Assembly (NCBI RefSeq): GCF_003711515.1
Contig: NW_021167087.1
Span: 1,298,799 to 1,362,798, forward strand
Source: Sodiomyces alkalinus F11
Taxonomy: Eukaryota; Ascomycota; Sordariomycetes; Glomerellales; Plectosphaerellaceae
Direction: 5' to 3'
DNA: 64,000 bases
Part shown: positions 1 through 11,796 of the stretch, piece by piece
Layout: every line of letters begins with the position of its first letter
How positions within the stretch are numbered: position 1 is the stretch's first letter
Notes under the pieces: generated by a model
What the model was told of the DNA's origin: nothing
The model's database searches: none
The model's input: only the letters and a program-made list of their open reading frames with translations
Made by a program: the position numbers and the translations under genes

Positions 1-2380
1 GTAATAGTTCACGGCACTCGACTTAAAAGGAGCCTATAACTTAATTAGGATTAAGGAAGGAGAAGAGTAGAAGATAGCGTTTCGGATAAAGCGAGGATAT
101 TTCGAGTACCTTATTATACCTTTTAGACTAATAAATACGCCGGTATCGTTCTAAACACTTATTAACGATATCCTAAGGAAGTATCTAGACCACTTTGTTA
201 TAGTATACCTGGATAATATCCTGATCTTCTCCAAGACACTCGAAGAACACCGACAACACGTTCACACGATCCTATAACTCCTATAAAACGCCGACCTATT
301 AATCGAACCAGAGAAAGTTCAATTCCACACGTAAGAAGTTAACTTTTTAGGTTATACGATACGACCTAATAAGATCTATATAGATAAGGCGAAAGTCTAA
401 TACGTCTCTAAGTAGCCACGACCCTAGAACGTTCGCGATATTTAGTCCTTTCTCGGACTTATAAACTACTATCGACGATTTATTAAGGACTATAGTAAGA
501 TTACTATCCCCTTAACTAAAGTAACTAAAAAGGGACTCGACTTCGAATAGAACGAAAGAAAGGAAGAAGTATTCCAAGCTCTTAAAGGAAGGGTTACCAG
601 CGAACCTATCTTAGTAATGCCAGACCCCGATAAAGAATACGAACTCGAAATAGACGCGTCCGACTAGGCTCTAGGAGCATAACTCGGACAGCGCGACGTA
701 GAAGGAAGACTACACCCTATAGCCTTTATATCCAAGAAACTCAGTGGACCAGAACTTAACTATTAGATCCACGATAAAGAGCTAATAGCTATTATCAAAG
801 CCTTTAAAGAATAGAGACCGTATCTGTTAGGGATAAGATACCCGGTATAGGTCTACACGGACTATAAGAACCTCGCGTAATTCACCACTACTAAGGTTTT
901 TAATAAACGATAGATCCGATAGACAGAATTCCTAGCCAAATTCAATTTCTATATTCAGTATATAAAAAGGAGCGAAAATAGTCGCGTAGACGCACTTAGC
1001 CGACTAGGGACACCTAACGAATCACCTAAACCGTAAGCTATACTCTAATAAGAAGGAGAAGCTCTTACTCTAAAGGATAAAGAGGTAAATAGTATTAATC
1101 GGATAACCGACACTATATTTAAAGAAGCACACGCCTCGCCGATACACGGATATCAAGGAATTTATAAAATATACCACCGATTACACTAATAATACGGCTA
1201 TACAGGAACTAAAGAACGGGTCGGGGACTTTATTCGTAACTACGATATTTACTAGAGAGTAAAGAGCAGCCGATATAAACCTTACGGACTACTAAAGCCA
1301 CTGCTAGTAGTAGACGGACTATGGAAATCGATTATAATAGACTTCGTGATAGGATTTCCAGTATCTAAAGATCCAGTAACAGGAACCGCCTATAATAGTA
1401 TATTCGTGATTATCGACCGATTCACGAAATACTCTCTTTATATTCTATATATTAAAAACACTATAGCAGAAGAACTAGTAAGTATCTTTATCGACCGCCT
1501 AATTAGGGATCACGGCGCACTAAACAAAATTATCACGGACAGAGATAAGCTCTTTACTAGTAACTTCTAGAAAGCAGTTATAAGCTAGCTAGGAACGAAA
1601 TATAAGTATTCGATAGCGTTTCACCCTATAACGGACGGATAAACCGAAATTATAAACTAAGTCCTAGAATAATACCTACGATACTATATAGGGTACGAAT
1701 AAGATAATTAGGTGTAATACCTGCTACTTATATAGTTTGTATATAATAGCTTGTTAAATAAGTTAATAAAGAAAACACCGTTCGAAGTAAATTACGGATA
1801 CACACCGATAATATTTAGAAAACCTTTAGAAGGACTAGACGCACTAAGAGCGATAAAACAGTTAAAAGCATAAAAAAACTATATAAAGAATTACGAACCG
1901 ACCTGGAGATAGTCAGAACACGAATAAGTAGGTACGTAAATTAATTAAGGATTAAGGGACTAACCCTTTTAAGGGGGGACCGCGTCTACCTTATCCGTAA
2001 AAACATTAGAATATAACGACTAAGCGATAAATTAGATTTTAAAAAATTAGGACTATTTAAAATCCTAGAGAAAAAGTTAGATACAAACTATATTCTATCA
2101 CTACCTCCGATAATAAGGATATATAATAATTTCTATATTTCACTACTTAAACTAGCACCGAAAAACGTAAAAATAATATAAGACACGATCGTGGTCAATA
2201 CTAACAACATATATAAAGCAGAACAAATCCTCAACCACTAAGAGACACTAAACAGCACCGAATATTTTATAAAATAGAAAAACTACGATCACGGCGATAA
2301 TATATAGGAACTAAAAGATAACCTAATTAATTATAAGCAACTCCTAAAGCAGTACCGACAGAACACTATCAGGACCTAGA
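1..2380 (+). mobile_element. Ty3/gypsy chromovirus pol region, RIP-mutated, 5' end outside window
   Basis: This is a dead LTR-retrotransposon polyprotein. Reading in one frame from base 17 gives reverse transcriptase (LDLKGAYNLIRIKEGEE, then a stop where Trp is expected). The active-site motif reads YLDN instead of YLDD near 206-217. RNase H follows (EIDASD, about 647-664), then the integrase core (about 1320-1720, including AFHPITDG). The frame shifts by one at a six-G run (about 1975-1980). In the new frame come the post-integrase segment (VYLIRKN) and a chromodomain (about 2218-2335, AEQILNH to YFIK-stop-KNYDHGDN). Nearly all lesions are Trp/Gln codons turned into TAG/TAA, or Gly-to-Arg, Thr/Met-to-Ile and Asp-to-Asn changes. 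These are C-to-T or G-to-A transitions, the RIP signature. The chromodomain places it in the chromovirus branch. Gag, protease and the 5' LTR would lie before the window. Confidence 0.85.
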
Positions 2381-2466
2381 ACCAGACGCCGCGGTCTATA
2401 TAAAATTAATATCCGAGAATTCACCTATATTCTACGCTATTACCTGATTCTAATTAATTATATTAA

Positions 2467-2800
2467 TAGTACCGGTAGCTTATATAGTGGCCACCGCCTC
2501 TAACTCGGCCCGATAGGCCTTTTTTTCCTCCTTCTCCACCTTCTCGAGCTCCTCTATATCGGTATAGTCCTTACGAACCATTTCTACCCCCTTCTTCCGT
2601 AGCAGGCGACGAGTTCGGCGAAGGCGGGATAAGCGGGCGAGCGCCTCGTAGAGTATCTCCTCGGTCCGTTCCTCCTCTTATTCGAGGCGCTTTGGCTCTT
2701 CGTTTATACGACCCGCTAGGAAAGCGAGGGGGTAAGTAAATAAAGGCTAAGCGGGAAGGCGAGGGCAAGAGCGTACCAGAAGATATTAGGATTCTAGCAC
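2467..2800 (-). pseudogene. Degraded transposon-protein fragment with charged coiled coil
   Basis: Reading the minus strand gives a run rich in Glu, Arg and Lys with only a few stops. It contains LARLSRLRRTRRLLRKKGVE, then a segment like DYTDIEELEKVEKEEKKAY, and ends in a stop near 2467. The heptad-like charged pattern suggests a coiled-coil C-terminus. Similar tails occur at the ends of some fungal transposon proteins, but I cannot assign the family. It is oriented opposite to the chromovirus just upstream and shows the same TAG/TAA decay. The stretch from 2800 to about 3220 shows nothing further that I can identify. Confidence 0.35.
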
Positions 2801-3220
2801 TATTATAAGAACGACCTAAGCGGAAACACGCGTGATAGCGAGCGATATCGTCCAGAACGAAGCACGGTACGTTCTTAGAGGCATAACGGGTGCAGGGGAT
2901 AACCTCGTAGCCTTAATCAGCGATAAGGGCAGAAACGGTTAATCGGTTTTCGGCGGGGCGAGATTTAGGATAAGACGACTTCTAGACACGGTCGGATATA
3001 ATAGTTAGTAATAAAAAAGAAGAAAAACCTAAGGAACACTAACTAGGGAAAAGCGACCTACTTATACGACCGCTAGGATAGCGCTTAAAAGGAGGGAGGT
3101 AATATTACGGCCGGCCGCCTAATATAGACTAACCCTATAGGTATACTAGTGTATATCCCACGGGACGGCCCTAGACGGGGGATAGTATAGGGTGACTTAG
3201 GAGTCACGTGCTAAGTCACG

Positions 3221-3533
3221 TGTTACCAGGTACAGAGGTACTTAGTATACCGTCTAGGACGGACCGGGGTTAATCACTCCGACGAAATAACTAATAAGTA
3301 ATCGGTCACGATAGAATCACCTAGGCATAGCGACCACGTAAAGAATAGTCACTACGGGTAAGGAGGCATTATCACTATATAAACCAGAATATCCTAGGTC
3401 TTGCTTCTACTAGAGGATAAGATATCGATTAATCTAAGTCTTCACCTAGACTATTAGTCTACGCTCGACTCTACCTTATAAAGAAGACGCCTAGTCTTTA
3501 CGACGCAACTACGACCAGACACTACGAATAACA
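3221..3533. repeat. Candidate LTR (TGTTA...TAACA ends)
   Basis: A 313-bp segment begins TGTTACCAGG and ends AATAACA, the usual inverted terminal pattern of LTRs. It holds a TATA-like sequence (TATATAAACC, about 3375-3384) upstream of a CT-rich stretch, as expected of an LTR promoter. Its position between the + strand pol remnant and the - strand element fits a terminal repeat of one of them. No partner copy and no clean polypurine tract or target duplication was found, so this is tentative. Confidence 0.3.
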
Positions 3534-3599
3534 GTTACTGCTCTTTAGTTAACATCCTCTTCTTATTTTAAACTAAAACTCCGACACCAGTCCCCTATC

Positions 3600-6500
3600 G
3601 TCCGCTATACTATAGAGGACCGGAAGCCGTCGTAACACTTATATACCGACGGAGTATCTACGTCTCTTATAGAATAAAGTAAAATAAATCTTATTATATA
3701 GTTAATTAGTATTAGGATATATTTATGCCCGTCGGCCAAAGGTAGGCTTATCGGTTCTATAAAATCTATCCCTACTAACTCGAACGATTATAACACTATT
3801 ACCTATCCCGGTAATAGTTTTAGAATCCTTAGGCCTATTTATTAGTACGCTATATAAGAGCGAATATAGTCGGTTAGGTCCTTAACTCGGTTCGGCTAGT
3901 AGTATATGCCTTTAAGGCTTACTAGCACGATATTAATTCCGTAGTACCCCTTATTATCGTGAAATCGTCTTAGAATCGTTACTATATTCTAACAGGGAAT
4001 ACACTTCGCTAGCGACTTATCCCTTTCCACCCTATACAGGTATACGCCCTAAATATAGTACTTCGCACTTATATATTAGATAACTCTCTTTAGAGCTCTT
4101 TTTTTATATTTATAGCTAGCCGGACCTAGTATAATATGCCGTATAATAGTCCTGTACTATTCTTCGAGATCCTAATATTCCGGATATAAGAGAAATATTA
4201 GTAACTCTTATCTAATAACCCCCGGGATATCCGCGGGGTTATTAGTTAGTCGTAGTGGTATAGATCTCCTCTCTAAATCTTATAGAGTTACCGGTGGAGA
4301 TTTCCTTATAACTAGGCTAAAGACGGGGTAACTATCTGTCTTTAGCACTGCCTCGGCCTCCCTACCCAACTTTAAAGAATAAGACTTAACCCGAGCTAGC
4401 ACGATGATATTTAGTCTTCCGTCCATTATCGAAAACTCCGGTGTCTTATAGCGCTATAGTGGACGGGGCTTATCTTATATATATATTAGGACTCTGCTAA
4501 GGCTATCTACGACTTTAATAATTTTCTATATATCAGGCCGGTAGAGATAGTAATAGTCGAACTCTATTAACTTCTCAATCTATTTAAGGAGCTTTCCGTG
4601 GACTTCCGTAACCTTATTTATAGATTAAATAATACTAAGGTGGTGTAAGTATACTATAATAGGGAATATACTATATATAGTTAATTACTAGGTCTTTTAT
4701 AACGCATGTAGTACCACTAGAGTTTCCTTTTTAGGTAGCGAGTACCTATACTCTACCTCTACTAACCGGAATAATATAAACTATAAGACGCGTACCGCGT
4801 CCTAGTTCTTATCGGTGATCTTTATACCCGGAGGATAGCCTTTTAGCTATATTAAGACGGCGCCGAGTCTATAGTTAGAAGTATCGGCCGATACGTGAAA
4901 CTATACGTTATCTAAAGCTCTAAAGACTATATTATCCTAGATTACCTTATAAAGACGCTATAAGGCGTTATCCTGCTCCGGTCCCTATATCGATTCTAGG
5001 CGCTGTATATATTCTTTACGAGTACTCGGTTTACCGAGAAGTATAAAGGTTAGTCGAAACTTAAAGAATGCCGATTTAATAATATCTTCTTACCCGGCCC
5101 TTCCCGGAATATACTTACGGAAGGGTGGTATACACTATAATAACGGTTATACTTCCTCTTAGGAGGTAGGAGGTCGATTATAAAACTACCTAGTAAAGTC
5201 GAGGAATTTATTGCGGTGTTTATATCCCGGGCGTATCTTTCCGCCGTAAACGTGTATACTAACCGGGTCTAGGTAATCGAGGAAGAAATAGTATTTCTTA
5301 GGAGCGAGTCTAATAGGTCCCTATATAACTCGGGGGAAATAATATACCTATAAATAGATAAAATAAGTATAGAAGTCGCGATTATCTATATTATAGTCGT
5401 CGACGTAAATAAAAAGATTAGACTCTAGCTCTTTTATATACTCTAAAATAGAGGGGTGATAAGTATAGCATAAGGAAGTACCGGAGACGTCGTCGTTATC
5501 GTGGAAGATATCGCCGAAGACTATATTCCTATACCGGGCGTATATACTCGGCGAACCGGAGAGCCCTTACGGTATACGGTTATAGTGCTAAGCCTTATTT
5601 AGCTCTATAACTATAAAAAGTTTATAGGTGTCTTCGTGGAGTTAAATACCCTAAAAGCCGTTTAAGGTATTATAGCTAGAATACACTACGGGGCGCCCTT
5701 AGTATATATACTCTAAGTCGGTCTTAAGGTTATAACACGGGTAAGTAGGTCGTTATAAGGCGGCGTTAAATATTCTAAAATCGTGTACTACTCGGAAGGT
5801 GTCTCTAGCGTTAGGATTCGGGGGAAATAGTATCGGTGCTACCTACTAAGCCTGAAATACAACAGAAATAATACCTATATACTCTATTTAGGGTATCGCT
5901 ACTTTAGCGAAATCTCTCTATCGCCTTCCGTATCTTTATTATCGCTAGCGGGGTAAAGGGTTCGTGTTATCCTTTAGTAATATTTTATATTAAAGTCGCG
6001 GAGTGACTTTAATATCGTCTAATATTATTATAAAAGTATCGCAGTAAGTGTATAGGAGGGTCTTAACTAAGTCTCTTTTATCCGGAGTATCGGCTATATT
6101 TCCGATATTAATATTACTAGAGGTATACTATAAGTTAATTTCGGATAAGGGTATATAGCTTAGATTTCAAAATATATAGAGAAAATTAAACCGGTAGGGG
6201 GACCCCTTATTTTCAAATCCTATATAAAGTGGAACTTATATCTAGAACGCTGGTTTTGGATATCGATATTCCGGTAAGGGTTTTAGTATACTAGATAAGG
6301 TAGTAGGCAGAAGTATGTCTCCTTAGTCCTCGGACGTAAGATAAGCCTAGTTAAGATCTCTATAGGGTTTATCCTCCGCGAGTAAATCCACGGCGTCTCC
6401 TTTAACGGTTATTAGCACCCCACGGGCGTATAATAACGCCCTATTAGGATCTATCTTACCGTTTATAACGGCGTTCCGTAACTAAAACGACCCTAGCTAC

Positions 6501-9500
6501 GGCGGGTGCTTAGTAGTATCGTATTCCCTCTAAACTTTTAAACTCGAATATAGTCCCTCTCCTATAAACGTGCCTACCTACTAGCGTCTTAATACTTAAC
6601 TCTAAGTTAAGCCGAAATATATAGGCTTGGAAGTAGTATATCAGGATATAGTCTAGGAAAAAGATATCTTATTTCCCTCTTACTATATAGTTAAAAGAAA
6701 TTAAGGGAGGTTCTATAAAATTCTCTCCTAGTTAATCCACTAGTTTAAAAAACGGATTAGACTAGGTAAATCGTAGGGCGCTTCTTATTTATTTTTATAG
6801 GTATAGGATTATCCTATAATATAGGAGTCGATATATTATTTATCGATTTCGATCGCCTATATATCGCCGACTTAGGCGAGGTCGTGGCGGTAGAGTCCTG
6901 TAGACTCCCAAAAACTTTAGCCGCGATTAAATATAATAACGGGTAAAAAGAGTATTCCGCGGGACTAAAACTCCAAAAGGTATTAAAAGAAATAGTAACT
7001 CGATAATTATAGTTTTTGATTCTTAGTCTACTCGCGAATCCTCCTAACTAATAATTAATAATTAAGAAGATAATAATAGGAAAAACCGCCTATTAGCTCG
7101 AGTCGTCTTAAGAGCTATTTATTATTATAAAGTTTTCCACCGATACTTCCTTCCTTTCTCCTATCGGAAGTAATAATATTATATACCCTTATAGTTTCTT
7201 CCCATAACCTTACTACCCTTTAACCTATTCCGGTAATCGTACCTTTATCTATCACACTTACTCCTATTCTCCTTTTAGTTAATATTTACTCTATTCTAAA
7301 AGGTCCTCCCGACCCGCCGCTAAAATATCCTCTAAACGCCTTAGGATTTCGTTATCCTAATCGTCTCTAGAGTCCTCGCTATCCGTGTCGCTCGATTCGG
7401 AGGGTACTTCTACCGGATATTTTACCGAAGGTCTTCCCTTAACCTTTCGGGGCTAGATAGTATCTGGTTTAACGTAGTAGTACCGAGGGCTAGGATAAAT
7501 AGGAACTAACTCGTAGTAACTACTCGAACCTCTTACCGTAAAAGTCTCTTTAGAGTGATTAATAACTGCTTATATCCTACGGTGCTATTACTTACCTAAA
7601 AGTATATCCTATTCTTTAGCTTTACCTAAAATAAAGGCTTAAATAGTACTTATAACACCGCCGATAACTAACTTAAGGAGATAAAATTCTATAATAGGTA
7701 GTATCTTATTATCCGTAAGCCGTACTATACACAGCGTGTCTAATCTATATACCGGAAAGTTATATTTTATAACGAAAAGATAACTCACGGCTTCTATAAT
7801 AGAACTAGAGTCTAGGAGAATTATATCGGAGTAAGTATCCTCTATATAAGCGAAGATATACCCTAAAGTATTAGGTACTCCCTCCTCCATACCGAAAGCG
7901 TTATTCTTATATATATATATTCTCTATAATCGTTATTATATCGTAGCGCTATACACGAGGCCTTTATAATCGTATTTATATTCTTTTTCCTCGTTTAGGT
8001 ATAATTTACTTCTCCCCGACTATCTCGGCCGGATACTTCGGTCTAAATAACGTAGTATAGCTCCGCCCTTATAAGAGGGGAAGCCTAGAATAGTTATATT
8101 ATAGATATAATTACTGGCTAGTTAGATAGGAAATCTATTATAGAGAATAGCGCTATTCCCGCCGTCTTTATACCTCTAATGGGCTTAAGGCCTCGGAAGG
8201 TATCTTTAGAGTTATTCTTTATACCTTTTCTCGAGATCTGAACTTATTTTTCCCTGCTAGATATCTCCGGCCTATTTAGGTAAAGCGGAGTGGGTAAGCG
8301 TAGCTAAAGAGTCTAGGATAATTAGAAAATAGTCTTTAGCTCGTTAGCTTTATCTATAACCATACGAGCCGGAGGGTGTCTTTTAGACCGTTATCTCGGT
8401 TATACTATCGGCTTAGTAGGAGGCAGGGCGTAAGGTAACTTATTATTTAGGTCCTAGGGAGGGGGGGTGGGTATCCGTAAAGGCTTAGCCCGAGTATTAT
8501 TAGCGTCCTAATTTAGTTTATTCGGGTCTCTCTATCGCTTATTAACGAGGGTATCCTAGACTTTTAGGTACTATTCTAAACCGGGGTACCTCTTCCGTAA
8601 GTCCTCTTCGTGTCTATATATTACCGTTATTTTATTCTTAGGGATCGCGTTACTACGACGGGTGTATACGGAGGGAGGAATTTCACCGAGTATATCCGCC
8701 GAAATAGCATATTATAACGGACTAACTATAATATCGTAGTAATCTAGTTCCTCTACCATAGATACGGCCTACATACGATTAATATTCATAAGGATAAGAT
8801 AGACTAGGATCTGCCCCGATTAAGGCTTTATTAGTCCGGACTCGTTTAGCCGTCGCTCTTATAGCTCTCTATCCCTAGCCGTAAGTATCTCCCCCTTCCG
8901 AGTCTCCTAAAAGTCACGACGCTATTATTATTACTCCTTAGAGCCTTTATTTAGATAGTCTCTAATAAAGTGTCCTTAGCTACTATATCTAAAGTAGAAA
9001 ACTTTATCTAGATTTTAAGGGAAAGAGGGGTTATTATAAGGCTTATCGGACGGAGCTAAAGTAAAAGACGTGTTCGGGTCGTATAATTTACCGGAGGCCG
9101 GTCGCGCTAAGAGGCCTTTAATCTTATACACTAATACCTTTAGGATCTTCTCCTGGGTTTCCCTAAACTTCTTTAGGAATTCGTGATCCTTTACATTTAG
9201 AGATTCCTTAAGTCCTTTTTCTAATAAGTCGGATATATCGTGGTATCTCCTAGCGACCTCGATAATTATACACTTCACTTTCTTAAAAGTAACGGTGTCC
9301 TTTAAAATACTATATCGAGTCTTACCCGACGCCGCTAGCCTATCTATAACGTGTTCCTTTAAATAGGAGTCTATCTTACTATCTATTATCTATTCGTAGA
9401 AACGTTAGATAAATAAATACCTAATCTCCGACAATATCGACTTTCTATTAAGTCTAATCCCCCTTTTAATATAATCTATAAACGATTCTCCCGCTTTCCT

Positions 9501-10080
9501 AGCGAATATAAAGACTTTAATCGTAGCTTATCTATTCTATCAGACTATTTCGTCCTTAAACTCTTTTTAGAACTTTTTTTTAATAGCACTCTACACCGTT
9601 TTATCCTTAGTATCGAGCGTTTCCTACTATATCTTTACCTTTCCTACTAAATAAGTCCTTATAATCCTGAGTTTATATTTATCCTTAGCGTTATCGTTTA
9701 GGCATTCTCTAAATATATCTACTCTATCCTCGATATCTTTAAGGAACTCCGAGTCTAAGTAGGAATACCTAATACCGGAAAACTTAGATATATTATCTCC
9801 TCCGAAGTTCTTTATTCCGGGGCGAAGGGGGTAAGCGTTATAGTAGAGCGGTGTAGTTAGGGATAGGGCTTATATCTTTAGGGAGGTAAAATTTAAGGCG
9901 GGTAAAGCGGTAGATACCGAAACTACTAACTATTTTCGAGGCGATAGTAGTAATAACGCCACTATATCTAGAAATAGGGTAAAGGGCGATATTGGTAGGG
10001 GGACTTTAGAGGGAATAATTCTGTCTACTTTCCCGGATATCCAGGGTAAATAGTAGAGGGATATAAGGAGTAGAAAAATA
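3600..10080 (-). mobile_element. Second Ty3/gypsy-type retrotransposon, minus strand, RIP-mutated
   Basis: Domains read on the minus strand in the order Gag-PR-RT-RNase H-IN, the Ty3/gypsy order. A Gag-like helical segment lies at 9015-9278. A zinc knuckle at 8955-8996 keeps the CX2CX4HX4C spacing but all three Cys read Tyr. An aspartic-protease-like segment lies at 7639-7890, with LLDSSS where DSG would be expected. A reverse-transcriptase YVDD motif is at 5396-5407. An RNase H segment (ADTSNYRLGAV) is near 4861-4890. The integrase zinc region is at about 3845-3930, with its CxxC read as YxxY, followed by the integrase core (VGIDFIEP, about 3750-3775). Stops and transitions match the neighbouring element. 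The domains are in different minus frames, so indels or a natural gag-pol shift are present. It differs from the chromovirus at 1-2380 in its motifs. The outer ends are estimates. Confidence 0.75.
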
Positions 10081-11200
10081 ACTCGCTAACTTAAGTCGTC
10101 TTAAGGCCGCGCGGAATCTTATTAAAGAAGTTACTACTAGGGGAATAGGCGGAATAAGAATATAGATTAGGTATTCTCCTAATACTATCCCTAAGTAGGA
10201 AAAGATAATCTATAATATATGTATATTTCTCTATATAAATACTTAAAAACTAGGAGAGGTGATTCTCTATCTTACTATATTTTTATAGAAGAGAGAGTCC
10301 GTATAGCTATATTATTACTTCTACTATTAAACCTTCCTAGCCGCTCCGGTTAGGCTTATAGTTTCTTTTATCTGCTTACTAAGTTTTATTCTTAAAGTAG
10401 TATTTATTTTAGGGGAGGTACTAGCGTTATTGTTAATTCCTATTATTCTAAGTTTAACCCGGTCCCCCTAAGTCTCGCCTATCCGGGGGTAAATATAATC
10501 GGATATACCTTTTATTTTAGTCTGAATATAATTTTATCGTTAGAAATAACTTTTGATTTCTAGTCGATTTCTTATAGGCGCTATCTTCTACGGGATAGTC
10601 GTTTCTCTTTTCGATATTATCCTTATTTCTGCCTTACAAAAATAAAGTAGACTTAGTTCCGTGTTAGGACGGTAACCTCTCCTATCTTTCCTATAGGACA
10701 CCCCGGGTCTTTTATAGGGTATTATATAGCGGTTTCTCCTATTATTACTGCCTATCTATTTTCTTTTATATCGGTGATATATTTTTAGTATGTTTTTTTA
10801 GAGTCTTTATTTTATTTATCTCTCGTTTTTCTATAGTCGGCTATTTCGAGATTCGTCTCCGTCCTTATTACCGTGATACATTATAATATAATAATAAAAG
10901 TATTGCTTTTATTTTAGTCGGTTATAATCGTGCTAAGAATAGAATACAAAGGCTTATAACGTGTCGGTAGATTAATTCTAGTTCGAGAAAGCGAATAATA
11001 ACGACGATCTTAGAGAAAAGGGAAGAGAATAATTTAAGCTTAACTAAAGTGATATAGTTAACCCTTATACTAACTACTAAATTAAGATATTCGTTGTATC
11101 TATAGTGTAGATATATATATATAAGAAAGAAGCTAATAACTACTCTAGGCTATAGGAGAGGCTAGTAAAAGCTCTCCACCTATAGGTAGATCACATGACC
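10081..11200. other. RIP-type TpA-rich DNA without recognisable domains
   Basis: This stretch shares the TpA-rich, stop-laden composition of the retroelements before it. It probably holds the 5' leader or LTR of the minus-strand element. I found no coding domain and no matching terminal repeat. The composition changes to ordinary balanced sequence at about 11.17-11.25 kb, marking the edge of the degenerate block. Confidence 0.5.
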
Positions 11201-11368
11201 TGCCTCTTAGGATTAGGGCGACGTTTTAAATCCGAGGGACGCACCGTGTTTGAATGTCGGTTAGAGTTTTGAAAAACGCCTGAAGAGATGAAAGTTGTCT
11301 GAGAAGTAAATATTAAGCAGAGGAAATTTGACCTGCGAATAAACAATAAATACCTAGGTACGTGCGGC

Positions 11369-11408
11369 GTACGGAGTACCTTACGGAGTGCTACGTGTTA
11401 CTCCGTAC
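11369..11408. repeat. Short inverted repeat with TACGGAGTA arms
   Basis: Arms GTACGGAGTA (11369-11378) and TACTCCGTAC (11399-11408) are perfect 10-bp reverse complements around a 20-bp loop that holds another ACGGAGT. It lies upstream of the Hir1 gene, in the 600-bp stretch between the RIP block and the coding start. The same 9-mer recurs in other intergenic regions of the window (16225, 22168, 60906). Its function is unknown. Confidence 0.6.
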
Positions 11409-11796
11409 TTATACACAGCCACAAAAACATCGTGCCACCGAGATAAGATAATATGGCTGACTCAGGTTCGGATTAACCTAACAGCGAAACTCATTCCAAC
11501 CCGGTCTTGGCGTGCGGTCTCGTCTCGTATCCAACAGAAGAGCTTCGACGCGATTGTCCGTGTCGACCTCCCTCTCCCCCCCCCCCAACGACCAGAATTT
11601 CCGGGCGCAAGAGACCCAACGGATCCGTCACCCAAGTCGACATCCAAACCCCGACCCCAATACCAACTGCGAAATCTACTAGACTAGTCATATACATATT
11701 CAGACAAGGTCGGCTGCTATCCCGCTGCAGCAATTGTTCGAGCGGTCGCATGCGAATTCACCCTCTATCGAGCATCGCCCATGCAGACGAGCCGCG

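Noticed and set aside
1346..1570. A short intact protein of 74 residues
   Set aside because: It is the stop-free middle of the decayed chromovirus integrase, in the same frame as the flanking pol sequence, not a separate gene.
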